A DNA stretch of 64,000 nt from Nannobrachium achirus (GCA_963921795.1 OY997661.1:36815970-36879969); one strand, 5' to 3'; numbered from the stretch's first letter, positions 33,691 to 46,358 are shown. Made by a program: numbers and translations. The notes: generated from the letters alone by a model not told the origin.

Positions 33691-34189
33691 ACTTGCATCA
33701 TCAATGTTTATCTTTTCTTAATTTGTTTTCTCTTCGTCGCTTTAAGCGGTCTCCAAACGGTAAAAATAGATGAGATGCTCAATCTGTCACAGAGGTTTAT
33801 ACTTTAAAATCCAGTGTTAAATTAACTAGGGGAGGGGGGGGGCATACGCGACCCTGCGGCTTCCGTTTTGTAAATGCTCCCGAGTTACAATCTGTGTTAA
33901 ATTAACAGTCAGGACTTTAGTGCGTACAAGTCCCAGATGTGTGTGTGTGTGTGTTTGTGCTCAGGCCATCAGAGCACCATCTGTGCGTTGGAGCTGGTCC
34001 GTGCGTGGTATCACAGCTCCCAGCTGAATCCCAGAGACGGGTCAGTGCCAGTTTATCAGGCCAGCAGTGCCGTGTCCAGACACACAACACCTCCCCTACC
34101 AGTCAAATAACCTCACCTCCTTTTGTTGCTGTTTGCTTTTACCGTTTTTAGCCCTTTTACCTTTTTTTTTGTTGCCCTTTTTCTCCCAA

Positions 34190-34350
34190 TTTAGTCATTC
34201 CTCCCTACACTCAAATGTGCACAGTCACTGCTGTTGTATCCCACTGGCTTACCTGCCAGTGAGGAGCCCCCACCGGGAGGAAGTATTACTCCTCCCGCCC
34301 AACGCTCCCATCCCAGCCCGTAGGACTATGTGCAGTGACAAGTATCACCC
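34190..34350. repeat. Dispersed repeat, copy 2 of 2
   Basis: Matches 17170-17365 in order: CACTGCTGTTGTATCCCAC, TTACCTGCCAGTG, GCAGTGACA. Class unknown. Confidence 0.6.
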
Positions 34351-34394
34351 TCCCTGGCTTCTTTATCCTACAAATAAAACCGCTCGACAAAGCC

Positions 34395-34640
34395 GGACAC
34401 ACGGTGGTCGGGTGGTGGAGGGGACTGCCCTTAAGTCCGAAGGTTCATTAGTCCGAAGGTGCATTAGTCCGAATTTAGTTAGGGTTACTGAGGTTAGGGT
34501 TAGGGTTAGGCATAGTATTGTTAACAAATTCGGACTAATGAACCTTCGGACCAATGCCATGGCATCGGTGGTGGATTCGAACACACGACCTCCCACGGTG
34601 GTGGGTAGGCACTTTAACCACTGTACCACCGGAGCACCCT
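34395..34640 (-). mobile_element. SINE split by an AGTCCGAAGG palindromic MITE
   Basis: On the minus strand GTGGTACAGTGGTTAAAGTG (A box) and GTGTTCGAATCCACC (B box) begin a SINE (34555-34640). At 34433-34554, AGTCCGAAGGTTCATTAGTC and its complement bound a short palindromic element with TTAGGGTTAGGG inside. Confidence 0.6.
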
Positions 34641-34659
34641 TAACATCATGTCCTTAATA

Positions 34660-34862
34660 TCAACATAGAGAGGTTCCCCTGCAGGTCAAATGACCACAAA
34701 GGAACCTCATATCTCCAAAGTTTCAATTATTTGTTTTTGTCGCAATTTTTTGTCCCAACGAGCTTGTAGATCTGCTATTTCCACTAGTTTAAATAAGTTT
34801 TAAAATCGTAATATGTGTACGTTTTGGACATACAAGGTTTCCACCTGACAGCCACGACATGC
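34660..34862. mobile_element. TCGTCGTTG-family MITE, decayed copy
   Basis: GAACCTCATATCTCCAAAG at the left, a half stem-loop at 34757-34785, and TTGGACATACAAGGTTTCCA at the right. Confidence 0.6.
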
Positions 34863-35881
34863 ACCCAGCGTTTCCGCTTCGTGCACACGGCTCACTGCAC
34901 CCCCCGCCCCACCCCCGATGATGACATCTCTACTCTCAGGTGACGTGGGACAGCTCCCGCTGTGGGACTGTTGCCATAGCGACGAGGGTCGAGGGGCTTG
35001 TGACAGACAGGCAGCACCTCCGGGGGATGATGAGGCTCTGTGCCGCGTGGCGCCACGGCGATTATCACCGTAGAAACCAAACGTCCCCGCCTCCTCTTCT
35101 TGTGGAGATAACATTCAGTGGGCTACAGTAAAATACAGTATTGTGGGGAAAAGGAACAAGCTCACAGCATTTTCTGGGAAGATATTTAGTGTAAAAAATG
35201 TGGTGCTGTGATTTCTTTCCCCCCAACAACATAATCATCAGAAAGTGTTAAAATTGTGTTTTTATGTGGCCACACCCACCAGTTCATTAAGTATGCCCGC
35301 TTGTCAGGTGGGTGGTGACCCAGCTGTTGCTGGATTGTGAAGGGGAGGGGATGATTTTATGATGTCATTTGTGTATTTCAGTCTGGCCTTTTGACCCAGA
35401 GGCTTTCAAGTTTTCAGGATTCAGGAAGTAACCAAACATACATTGGGAAGACATATTTGCATATTATAACCACACCTTGGGGGTCTGTTAGAGTAATGTT
35501 GACTCCATATAGACACATACAAAACAGAAGAAGTACAAAACTATGGCACCACCTCTTTAAGTGAAAACACAAAAGACACTATAGAGCCCTGAGGAACTCC
35601 ACTCAACCTAGCTATCCTGAAGAGGTGGGTTTTGACTGAGGTTTGGAGCAGGGAGGGGGTGTTTATAGGAGTGCATTCCAGAGGGAGGGGGCAGAAACAG
35701 AAAGCCCTGCCCCCCTCCCAGGTACTTGGCCTGGGGGGGACCTAACCGCTTCACTGGACCCGAGGGAGTAGGAGGGGACATAGTGTTGGAGAAGATCAGA
35801 GAGGTAGGGGGGGACAGGTGATTGAGTGCCTTGTAGGTGGTAAGCAGGAATTCATCATGGATTCTTTGTTTGAAGTTGGAC
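34863..35881. other. Intron stretch with one dispersed repeat
   Basis: 35590-35860 (GTTTATAGGAGTGCATTCCA, GGGGGCAGAAACAGAAAGCC) looks like a common fish repeat that I cannot classify. The rest shows nothing. Confidence 0.4.
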
Positions 35882-36532
35882 TTAAAGGAATAGTTGACTA
35901 TCTTATCAATTATTCACCCCACAAAGCCTTGAGTTCATGGGGATTTGTTTTGGCGCATTCCCGAGCCAATAATTAAATATTCTGATCACGCCACAGCAGT
36001 AAGGTAAAACTATATGAGTAGAATAATATAAACTCCCAAACGAATCTTAATGGTGCATTTATATAGCGCCTTTATCCAAGGCTCTTTACAGAGATTGTGC
36101 ATTACATTCACTCATTCACACGCGCATTCATACACCGATGGCGGAGGAAACCATGCAAGGCACCAACCTACTCACCGGGAGCAACTAGGGGTTCAGAGTC
36201 TTGCTCAAGGACTCTTCAACACTAACTCTGTGGTAGCCCGGTATTGAACTGGGAACCCTGCGGGAACCCTCTGTGTTCTAAGACGGCAACTCTACCCCTG
36301 AGCCACTACCGCCTCTACTCTCACGGTGTATTCAGCACTGAGAGGCCTGCTGATGATCCAGGATCAAAGAGAATGTTTTAAATATGGTTTTGCTCTTGTT
36401 AAAGATTGAACTCCTAATAACTTCAATTATCTCAGGAATACGAAACAATATGTAATTACATGTATATATCCTATCCATGAATTCAAAGCTTCACGTGGTG
36501 AGTGAGAAACAACTTTTAAACTATTCCTTTAA
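35882..36532. mobile_element. TTAA-flanked MITE (piggyBac-like), split by a SINE
   Basis: TTAAAGGAATAGTT and AACTATTCCTTTAA are the ends; TTAA is the expected piggyBac target. A SINE occupies 36046-36318. Not the same family as 53715-54037. Confidence 0.7.
36046..36318 (-). mobile_element. tRNA-derived SINE, family 1
   Basis: Close to the copy at 322-590, including CATGCAAGGCACCAACCTAC and CTTGCTCAAGGACTCTTC. Inserted in the TTAA element. Confidence 0.8.
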
Positions 36533-36822
36533 TCCTGGGCACAAGCATCACGCCCTCTTTGTTTTTGTTTGTCCCTTCCCACATAACATCCCTTTAGGGT
36601 GGAAACCTCATCATGTCTAAAATGTACCTTTCAGGAATCAAAAATATCAAAAGTAGTACTTCTGATGCTTTTGTGTGACGCTGTAGTATGATAATGTAGG
36701 GGGAGTTAATTTACAAACAAATATGGCGTTAATAAATATAAAGGCCTATACAGTATATATACTTTTTACATTCGAAAAAAATTGGAGATACAAGGTTTCT
36801 TGTCCGGACAGCAACGATCATA

Positions 36823-37057
36823 TCGTCGTTGTCGGGCGGAAACCTCGTATCTCCAAGTTTCAAATGTGTACGTTCTTTCGCAAAGCAAAGCCCTGCTTCA
36901 TCATACAAGGCCGTCGCACAAAAGTAGTGAAAACAGCCGATCTACAAGCACACTTGCTTGTAGATTGGCTGTTTTCACTAGTTTAAATCATTTTTAAAAT
37001 GATAAATGCAAAACGAACGGCTTTGGACATACAAGGTTTTCACACCGACAACGACGA
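36823..37057. mobile_element. Tc1/mariner-like MITE, TCGTCGTTG family, copy 2
   Basis: Left TCGTCGTTGTCGGGCGGAAA after TA, right CCGACAACGACGA before TA. Stem-loop at 36928-36978 with TACAAGCACACTTGCTTGTA. A solo TIR in the opposite direction (36781-36819) abuts the left end. Confidence 0.8.
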
Positions 37058-37188
37058 TATGCAAAGAAGAGAGGCCGTGTGTGTTTTTTTCCTGCGGTTT
37101 TACTGGATAGAAGCCTTGTTGGTTGCTTGTTCTTTCATCAGGCTGCGCTGTACGGGCCACGGCTCTGTAATTGGAATTTTGGCAAGAG

Positions 37189-37362
<174 letters not shown>

Positions 37363-37518
37363 AGAGAGGAGGGTCTGGATGCCCTCTAATCAGTGGAACA
37401 CACCCCCACTGGATCAGCTCCCAGACACACATCAAACACCGATACCAGCAAACACACACGCACGCACGCAAAATGCTAAACGCACACGCCAGGCGAGCAC
37501 GACGTGTGATTTACACCT

Positions 37519-37595
37519 AAAAATAGCCGATGTACAAGCCCACACAGTGCGTGGCCGCGCGACGCGGTGTGGGCTATTAGATCGGCCGCTTTCGC
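37519..37595. repeat. Stem-loop module, GC-rich loop variant
   Basis: AATAGCCGATGTACAAGCCC and GGGCTATTAGATCGGCCGC, with CACACAGTGCG and CGACGCGGTGTG-type inner arms. Confidence 0.7.
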
Positions 37596-37984
37596 TGTGC
37601 GGCATATAGCACCGGGCATCGCATTACGTTAACACGCTTGCCCGCGGAAGTTGACTCACTTGGCGCGCGCAGATGCTTGAAGCGGAATCAAAGACGATCA
37701 GAAGGTTTTGAGTTACAGCAGCGCGTCCGGCCTTCCAAGTGATTTGTGTATCATCTGTTCATCTGTGCGTGCGTGTGTTTGTGTGTGTGTTGGCTGCGTG
37801 GATGTCTAGCATTCTGTCGCCGTGCCAGCCTTATATAATTCAATCGTCGCTCGCCCCAACAAACCGAACTACAGAGATTCCCACGACCCTGTGGCCTGTG
37901 AACAACCTGCCCTGGAAGCAGATATCGGCCTCTGTAGCCTACCACGACTTGACTTTTTCACGTGTTAACTCATTGACTGATTTG

Positions 37985-38220
37985 AGGGGCGGCCATAGCT
38001 GAATGGTTAGTGTCCATACCTAGGTCTCCGGAGGTCCCAGAGGCCGCAGGTACTATTCCAGCTCCAGCTATGTGTCGAAGTGTCCATGAGCAAGACACCT
38101 AACCCCTAAATGCTCCCCTCCCCCGCGCTCCTTGTGGGCAGCACTGGGTTCAGCTGGGTTAAGCTGAAAACTGAATTTCCCTCGTGGGATGACGTAGGTA
38201 AATTGTTCTGATTTGAAATT
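37985..38220 (+). mobile_element. tRNA-derived SINE, family 1, with LINE-type tail
   Basis: GGCCATAGCTGAATGGTTAG head, GTCCATGAGCAAGACACCTA body, and a CTGAATTTCCCTCGTGGGAT tail of the kind shared with LINEs. Confidence 0.7.
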
Positions 38221-38607
38221 CTGATTTATCACAAGTTTCCAGAGTTCTTTTTATTTTTTATTTTTTTTACTTCCTTGAGTTCTTTCTATCTACTAGGCAT
38301 GATCGCGATCGCTGAATTGCATGTTTGACCCCCATACCAACCCCATCTTTCAAACATGGCAGCCATGTTTGTTTACATTTGAAGAAAACATAATGGCTGC
38401 TATATCATGAATGCCCGAACGGATTTCCAAGCAGATTTTTTTTGTTTGAAAGCTGTGAACAGCGTGCACACATGTGGTGCACTATAGAAGTCTATGGAGA
38501 CGTGTGGCATCAGCGAATGAGTTAATTCGTTTGAAATATTGGACTAAATACAATGTCTCATGGCTCTCTTATGCTGCGTTTCCACGAACCAGTCCCTGCA
38601 CCGCAAT
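38221..38607. other. Intron stretch with no recognised feature
   Basis: Nothing beyond a GATCGCGATC palindrome at about 38302. Confidence 0.45.
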
Positions 38608-38870
38608 CAGTGGTGTGAAGTATCAAAGTACATGTACTCAAAGTACTGTACTTAAGTACAGTTTGAGGCGTTTTTACTACAATTTTCTATACTTTTACTC
38701 TGAGGCAAATATTGTACTTTTACTCCACTACAATTATTTGAAAACTTTAGTTGTTTGCAGATTCTTATTACAAAACATACATTAACCACTTCAGCACTAT
38801 TTAAACTATGGCTATTTGAAAATAGACGATCTACAAGCTCACAACACATGTTGTGAGCTTTTTCTGCATT
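38608..38870 (+). mobile_element. AAGTACA-type element with stem-loop
   Basis: CAGTGGTGTGAAGTATCAAAG start, TACTTTTACTCCACTACAAT body, stem-loop at 38817-38860. Confidence 0.65.
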
Positions 38871-39244
38871 GGAGTATTGATACTTTTACTGAAAAAATCA
38901 TATACTGCTCAGCTCAGATCTGCCTATGGGTGGCGTCAAAAGACGTGAACAGGTGTCCTAGAATCAGTAATCCTGATCCATTCGCGACAATCCGTTTGAA
39001 AGATTCAGGCTCTCACGTAGTGCGCGGTTTTATTACATCGTCCCATAGGAATCAGTGATGTGGTGTTTACCCCCGGGCTCCTACCAGCCAAACCGGTGTC
39101 ATGTAACACTGCTCGCTACTCGTTTGTGTTTGTTTGTTTGTTCTTTGCTCTGGATTTGCTATGATTTGTACTTGCCTTGCTGTGATTTGCCCTGGTTTTG
39201 CCTTGGATTTGTTGACATGTGTTGTTAATAAACTGTTATTAACA

Positions 39245-39310
39245 ACGTCCATTCGGTTCCATTTTATAGGCTCTGTGTTTACAGCCCTGTAAGGGTCCAT
39301 TTGGTTAGTA
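39245..39310. mobile_element. GGGTCCATTTGG fragment
   Basis: One diverged unit of the repeat at 19330-19615. Confidence 0.5.
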
Positions 39311-39343
39311 CCAAATAGCTGCAGTATGCTGCCTGCACAGGTG

Positions 39344-39770
39344 ATTTGCATTGGTTTACAGGATCAGTTGGCCACTTGACTGCATTACATTGTTGTCTCC
39401 ACCAGCCGAAGGCTGAGGGAGAGTATGTTTTCCCCTCCGTCCGTCCGTGCGTCCGTGTGTCCGTGTGTCCGTGTGTCCTCGCAGTTTGTGTGCAGCTAAT
39501 CTCAGTCGCCGTTGGCCCGATCGCTGCCAAACTGAGCACACACACTCCCTGGATGCCAATCTAGAACCTCTGCCCCACATTTTTCAAATCAGCCTCATGG
39601 TGGCGCTATAACAGGCCGATTTGTGTGGCCTGGTTGTTACCAGCTAATCTCCGGCGCCGTTGGCCCGATCGCTGCCAAACTGAGCACACACACTCCCTGG
39701 ATGCTAATTCAGAACCTCTGCCCCACATTTTTTAAATCAGCCTCATGGTGGCGCTATAACAGGCCGTTAC
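39344..39770. repeat. Tandem duplication, 149-bp period
   Basis: CAGCTAATCTC starts units at 39492 and 39641. Both share TTGGCCCGATCGCTGCCAAA and CCTCATGGTGGCGCTATAAC, about 95% alike by eye. A (CCGT)n(GTGTCC)n array precedes them (39436-39478). Confidence 0.85.
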
Positions 39771-39830
39771 AAAGGAGTGTCATTGACCATAGTGTGCTAC
39801 ACATAGCAGTGGATTTGAGATGGAGGTTAG

Positions 39831-40422
39831 CAGGGGTGTCACAAGGGGGGGAAAGTGGGACTGAGGTACTAGGGCCCAAGGTGGAGGGGCCTTAATTATG
39901 TTATACTTTAGCTATTGAAAAATAGCAGATATACAAGCTCACAGTGTGGCACCGAGTGCCGCGCTGCAAGCTTGTAGATCTGCTATTTTGGAAAAGTCGT
40001 GAAAATGTGTGCAAATCTATGAATATATGTATATTGTTAAGCGAACATTTGTGACTCAGATTTTGCTTCTGGGGGGTCCCTGGAACTAAATAATTTGAGA
40101 TGGGGGTCCGTGGCCAAATACATATAATTTAGGGGGTCCTTCACGTGAAAAAGTTTGAGCACCACTGACATAGAAACATAGTTTAAAAGAAGAAAAAAAA
40201 AACCTTAGAAGGATTTAGAAGACATTTATAGAATCGTGTCAAAAATATTCAAAGACTTGCACACAAGATTTTTCAAAAATAGCAGATCTACAAGCTCGCA
40301 GCTTGTATATCTGCTATTTCTCAATGGATAAAGCACAACATAATGCATAATGTGTTTCCATTCCTGGGAGGCCCGCAGTGAATCCTTGTACCCAGGGCCC
40401 AGAATTTGGTGCGACACCCCTG
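39831..40422. mobile_element. hAT-like composite element with two stem-loops, copy 2
   Basis: Ends CAGGGGTGTCACAAGGGG and TTTGGTGCGACACCCCTG. Stem-loops at 39916-39990 and 40276-40322; the second has a shortened core. Flanks GAGGTTAG and TGGTTTAG match in part. Confidence 0.8.
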
Positions 40423-40758
40423 TGGTTTAGGTAGGCCTACTTACTGTGCCATTGAAACCGGAGATAGGGCTGTAACCTGGACATGGTGTGTGTCTGTCTG
40501 TCTGTTATCACTCAAGCTGTACTGCTTTGTCCCAGTTATCTGCCGTGATGCCAGGATAATATGTCGAACGTACAACAAAGGTGTGTGTGCACATAATGTC
40601 TTTGTGCGCGGGTCTAGGCCACTTATGCAAAGAATGCTTGCGTGCGTGTGTGCGTGCACGTGTGTGTCCAGGGTTCTGGGACGGCTTCCATCAGCTCTCA
40701 GTGCCTGAGCCGCTCAGATAAGACGTGCAATTAATAACACAGCAGGGGCAGACCCTAC

Positions 40759-40934
<176 letters not shown>

Positions 40935-41140
40935 TGCGTGCCAGTGCGAGAGGAGAGTGCAGTGAGGACATTACTCATGTATATGCGTGTGTGCGTGCAC
41001 TAACCACATGAACGCTACCGACCCAAATTCTGGACACCATCTCATGACAGGCAAACACTCCGCGCGAACATTTGGTTTAAGTAGCTCAGCGTTAATGGCG
41101 GTGACATTTTGGAGCTTGCACTCTTCCTCAGACTAGATGA

Positions 41141-41305
41141 CTATTCATGGGTTGCATTTGTACTCTTATAACGGCCCTGTTGAGGACCAACAAAGGTGTT
41201 TCAATTTGTCTGATTGCCATAGAACTAATGTTCTACGGCAATCAGAACACCTGTGTTGGTACTCAACATGGCCGTGGTAGGACTACAAATGCAACCCATG
41301 AATAG
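41141..41305. mobile_element. Palindromic MITE
   Basis: CTATTCATGGGTTGCATTTG at the left, its complement at the right, with pairing arms of about 75 bp and a loop near 41212-41226. No clear target duplication. Confidence 0.75.
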
Positions 41306-41366
41306 AAGTAGCTTTTCTGTTAATGAGAATATTTTAGTTGGATTGTCGGGACTCTTTTCATTCCCA

Positions 41367-41600
41367 AACCGGTGGTTCTCACACTTTTTCATGTCAAGGA
41401 CCCCCATGTGAAGATGTTTTTTTTTTCTCGTTTTTTTTTTGGGAAATATCTTGAAAGTGCGAGAACTAGCCTACTGATTTAGACAAATACATATAATTCT
41501 GTTGGTCCTCCACATGAAAAAGGTTTGAGCACCACTAATATAAATACATACGTTTTTTTCAGAAAACTGTCAGTATTTAGAAGACTTTCGTATAGAATTA
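41367..41600. mobile_element. hAT-like fragment
   Basis: GGTGGTTCTCACACTTTTTC start, GGTCCTCCACATG and GGTTTGAGCACCACT parts, then AAAACTGTCAGTATTTAGAA, which links it to the 31791-32322 family. Confidence 0.55.
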
Positions 41601-41940
41601 GCCCCAGGTGACAAGGGGATAAGAACCCCTTGTCTAAATGACTGAATGGCCTCCTGTGTTTGACTCCATTGTGTGTGTGTGTGTGTGTGTCTAGTTGCTC
41701 TTATCTTACCAAAACACATACACATTACACACGCACGCTCGCTCGCACGCACGCGCACACACACAAGCACGCAGAGGACACACAGGAGCATCCGGCCTCA
41801 CGAGAACAGGATTGCTTTGATAGCAAGACAACCAGAAGGTCAAGCGCTGACCCCCTCCCGCGGTCGTACACAGATTGAAACACTGAGCACAACACAATGA
41901 CAGGCAGCATGCAGAGACTGTACATGAGAGAGGATGCATA

Positions 41941-42179
41941 TCGTCGTTGTCGGGTGGAAAACTTGTATGTCCAAAACAGTTTGTTTTGTATTTATCATTT
42001 TTTAAATGATTTAAACTAGTGAAAACAGCCGATCTACAAGCACGTTGGGTGCTTGTAGATCGGCTGTTTTCACTACTTTTGTGCGACGGCCATATGATGA
42101 AGCAGCTAGTGCTTTACTTTGCGAAAAAAATTACAAATTTGAAACTTGGAGATACGAGGTTTCTGCCCGATAGTGACGA
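41941..42179. mobile_element. Tc1/mariner-like MITE, TCGTCGTTG family, copy 3
   Basis: Left TCGTCGTTGTCGGGTGGAAA after TA (41939-41940), right end before TA (42180-42181). Stem-loop 42018-42075: CGATCTACAAGCACG pairs with its complement. Confidence 0.82.
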
Positions 42180-42181
42180 TA

Positions 42182-43009
42182 TAGTTGTCTCATAAATGTG
42201 TGTATGTGTGCGGTGTATACAGCCACCAAATCGCCTTAAATCATGTTGCAATCCTCTTCATTATTGCGTTATTATTAAATTGTGTCTGCTGAGTGTGTTT
42301 TGCTGTTTCTTATCGTTGGTTTACTTTCATCCATGTTCGTCTTGCGAGGCAGCGCTCTTGTACAAGCAGCATTATTATGTCTCCTTTGAAACTAGCATTC
42401 ATAGCAATTTCATTAACGATGATTACGTAAATTTATAGCTATAGTTGTTTTACATCCTGTATCCGTCAGTAGACTATATAGAGGTGCATTATTTAGAAAT
42501 ACACTCATTATCTGGCTTTGAGTGCTCGTTACGAATCAGAGCAGATGCTCATTAACTAACGTTGCCATTTTCCTCTGAAATTCATTCAGTTTATCCCGTA
42601 TATAAACATGATTGTTATCCGATTTGTAACTGACATGCAGATGCACGTTGAAGGGTCCATTTGGAACTCCGCTCAGGGAACCCTGAGGGTTCCAGGAGGA
42701 CCCCACTTTGAGATCCACTGATTTAGCGGGACTTTGGCTGACGGGTGAAGTGGGCCGCGAACACTTTTCAAGATTTTCAAGTGGGACCTGATCCAGAAAA
42801 GATTAGGAACCACTGGACCTACTATGTCTTGGGTCAGTATGTCAACAGACTCAGTACAAAGGTTAATCCTTTGCTTTGTTCCAAGATTGACTTTTGTGTT
42901 GATGTTTGGACACAGCGGTTCAGATCAGGTTCAGCAAAGGACTCAGCAAGCAACGAAACATTATACCTTTTGACGTCGAGGTTTCATTTTTGTATTTATT
43001 TTTAGCCGT
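42182..43009. other. Intron stretch with scraps
   Basis: 42645-42720 has GGGTCCATTTGGAACTCC and GACCCCACTTTGAGATCCAC hAT-like words. Otherwise nothing seen. Confidence 0.45.
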
Positions 43010-43360
43010 TGCTTTTGTTTTGTCAGACTGTAGAGTAAAATGTGAGCGAGGGACTAGAACTAGACTAAAAGTGATTTTATGTTTGGTTGCACTCGGGTGC
43101 TGCGCAAATAAACACAGCAGATCTACAAGCTCACAGCACGACGCTCTGCAACACATTGTTGGTTGCTGGCTGCATGCTGAAAATAGAGGATCTACAAAGT
43201 GTAAAATATGCCATTACGACGCCATCAAGGCCCGACAAAATATTCTTGTGCCGCCAAAATCGACCGTAGATTCAGTCGACAAACATCTTATATTTAGTCG
43301 ACTAAGACTAGACTAAAACTGAAACATTTCAGATGACTAAAATATTACTAAAGCCCCCCA
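43010..43360. mobile_element. Decayed repeat with AGTCGACTAA motifs
   Basis: GACTAGAACTAGACTAAAAG at 43052 and TTTAGTCGACTAAGACTAGA at 43294 are parts of a common fish repeat. A half stem-loop lies at 43117-43145. Confidence 0.5.
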
Positions 43361-43879
43361 ACAGTTCCATTCTGACGTGACTATCATGGAGGATTGAGAG
43401 ACCCAGAGGGAAACATATTCATCCTGGCCAAGCTCGCGCCGCCTTAATCCTCAGTACCCAGATTAGACTGTCCCTTCCCTGGAGGCTATGAGGCTAGAAT
43501 GGCTGTGTGTGTGACTGTGTGTGCATGCATAGTAAAACATATTTTTTCTGCATCTTAATGCATTATGCATTATGTGAAAAGTATATACTTTTCACAATAA
43601 TGAAAACTAGACCTTACCCGTTCGAATATATGTGCTGCAAAATATGTGCAGAGTGTGGGTTATGGGGAAAGTAACTGTAACTGCATGGTGCGTGCGTGAG
43701 AATATGTGGGAGCATCATAATGTAAGGAGCAGCCCATGGAGGAGTGTATATTTATGATGGATACAAATAATTTAACAGCTAAATTAGGTGAATAGAAGTA
43801 TGAGGATGTATTTGCTCCACATATTTTTTCTATACCCGTTGGAAGATGAGACACACATCACCCGTTGCATGCGTGACCC

Positions 43880-43886
<7 letters not shown>

Positions 43887-43921
<35 letters not shown>
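43887..43921. repeat. (GA)n microsatellite
   Basis: A second short array, (CTGA)n, lies at 44177-44205. Confidence 0.95.
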
Positions 43922-43925
<4 letters not shown>

Positions 43926-44246
43926 CAACATTCCTAACTGTGAGAGAGGTGTGTGTGGGCCCGGAGCTACAGATCCCATGGCCTGGAGGAACGGACCGTA
44001 ACCCTGACAACAGGCTGTAGAGCTGTAGAGTGAAGAAACGCTAATAAATAGCTATAATTTTGGGAAAAATGAAATTCGGGCTCCGTCACCGTGTGTATAA
44101 TGCTAATGGCCAATGCCATGTTAAATTTGAGATCAGTCGCTGAAGCGAGTGAATAGATAATGCATTTTGTGACCTACTGACTGACTGACTGACTGACTGA
44201 CTGACCTCTCTCTCTAATTATAGTATGGATATGCTCAAGAAAGTGA

Positions 44247-44325
44247 GTTTGTATGTCGGCTATTTTCACTACCTCAGGCTCTTTCAGGGCCCATCGTTGT
44301 GAGCTCGCAGATCTGCTATTTTCAC
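44247..44325. repeat. Two stem-loop right arms
   Basis: TGTATGTCGGCTATTTTCAC and GTGAGCTCGCAGATCTGCTA lie in the same direction 45 bp apart. Confidence 0.5.
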
Positions 44326-44329
44326 TAGT

Positions 44330-45003
44330 TTGGGTCACAGGAAAGATTGGCGGATTTAACTCTTTGGTCTCGAGCTAAAAAGTTTGGGAACCACGGGCTT
44401 AGTAGGATGCCAGTAAGTTCAAGCATCATGGGTCCTAGCAAGCAACATCCAAAACAAAAATATAAAATAAAATAATAGAGCGTTCTGAAGGAAGGTAATC
44501 CCCTTCCCTATCATCATTTGACCCTCTCTGTCTGCCTTCAGGGCCTGTCGGATGATTTATCTGTGCTTCAATATCCCTCTCTTTGTTGTACTTTAACGCA
44601 CTGCGGTTCTTTCGTCATCTATTCCCCACCTTGCGGCTTGGTTCCTAGCACTCAACTGATATATTGGGTTTGCCAATATGTTAGCCGACATGTAATTATG
44701 ATGCCAATTTGTCCTGATGTTCAAACTGGCATCCGCATTTGGATACGTCATTATCCAAAAGACCTTGGGAGCTTGTAGTGTAGGCGGTACATTTCTTGTG
44801 TGAATAGTACATTTTGCATTTGCATGGAAATATAGGTCAAAACATGGGTACGCTAGGACTCTCCAAAAGCAGTATTAGCAACCGGGGACACTAAAATCTC
44901 TGCCATCGGTTGGACTTTACTTCCCGTCATCCCGAGATTCTTGATAAAGATGCATCATTCTTCTACTATCTCTATCCTGTTGAGACGGCATTAGAGGAAG
45001 ATA
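44330..45003. other. Intron stretch with no recognised feature
   Basis: Unique-looking; no exon supported. Confidence 0.45.

Positions 45004-45086
<83 letters not shown>
45004..45086. repeat. (CA)n microsatellite
   Basis: Uninterrupted. Confidence 0.98.
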
Positions 45087-45087
<1 letters not shown>

Positions 45088-45284
45088 GTGAAGGGAATTA
45101 TTTACCAGTCAAAAGAGGTCGACATATAGAGGTAATTTGAATGTTTGGGCGAGCGGTTGGAACACATTTGCCTATCTAAGCCTTGGAAGGACAGGAAACT
45201 GATTTATAACTCCCCTAGAACTAAGGGTTAGCATGCATCAGGCTCAGAGGTTGGTGGATGAGGTGATTCATTCATGTTACTTAT

Positions 45285-45413
45285 ACACCCCATGAGTGAA
45301 TGAATTCTACACCCCATGAATGAATGAATTCTACACCCCATGAATGAATGAATGAATGAATTATACACCCCATGAATCAATCAATTACACTTACACATCC
45401 CATTAAACCTTGA

Positions 45414-45444
<31 letters not shown>
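45285..45444. repeat. CACCCCATGAATGAATGAAT minisatellite then (TTA)n
   Basis: About four variable units (45285-45400) with internal (GAAT)n growth, then (TTA)n at 45417-45444. Confidence 0.9.
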
Positions 45445-45447
<3 letters not shown>

Positions 45448-45890
45448 TATATATTCTGATGACCGGCAGAGTCTGGACTGGAGACTCTTTGAGTGACTCC
45501 ACCGGATGTTGCTATTTTTTGTTTAAAATGAAAAAATGTTAAAGCTCTATATTCTGGTAGTAATTATTGCTATATAGAGTGTTAGTTAAAGTGGGTATGC
45601 GTGCGTGCGTGCGCGGCTGCAGTGTCAATTAGTCAGAGGGGTGGGCCCGGGACCGCTTTCGAGATCACGTGGTGTGAGTTTGTAGGTTGGCTATTTTAGA
45701 AAAAAATAAACAAATCAATTATCTTCAGAGTCGTTTAGCAAGCCTATTGATTTTAGCTGGACTAGATGGATCCAAATGAGTTCTCGGGACAATGCCTTGA
45801 GGTTCCCCCAATTAATGAGCGGTATGCTAATTCAGTTAACACGTTTCCTGTTTCCTCCCAGATGGCACACTCTGTGTGTGTGTGTGCGAC

Positions 45891-45922
<32 letters not shown>

Positions 45923-46080
45923 AGAAATGTGAGTGACAGCCCCTAAATAACCCTGGCTTGTGCAGATGGCCCTGTAACACCTCTAATGGTCCTCCAGCCT
46001 TGAGATGCCATCCGGAGGGAGGCGTGCACGTGTTTGTACCACTGTACTTGCGAGGACCCATGCCATTGTCACGTACCAAA
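45445..46080. other. Intron stretch, scraps only
   Basis: A half stem-loop at 45664-45697 and a GT array at 45894-45921. No gene seen. Confidence 0.45.
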
Positions 46081-46150
46081 ACATGGCTAGATCTACAAGC
46101 TCACAACGCGTCGCGATGTGTTGTGGGCTTGTAGATCTAGCTATTTTTCG
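46081..46150. repeat. Stem-loop module, well paired
   Basis: TGGCTAGATCTACAAGCTCA pairs with GGGCTTGTAGATCTAGCTA. The outer stem has TAGATC where most copies have CAGATC, and the right arm carries the matching change. Confidence 0.85.
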
Positions 46151-46235
46151 TCTTTTTAAGCTTACGGACAAAAATGGCAAAATGTATTAAAAGTTGCATT
46201 CATAAAATCGTATGTCCACAAGTATACTAATACAA

Positions 46236-46358
<123 letters not shown>

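Noticed and set aside
34490-34520. TTAGGGTTAGGG telomere-like sequence
   Set aside because: Only two to three units inside a palindromic MITE; the tandem repeat at 2709-2885 is similar but not telomeric.
34067-34657. 196-codon open frame
   Set aside because: Spans two dispersed repeats, a SINE and a small MITE; composition is not gene-like.
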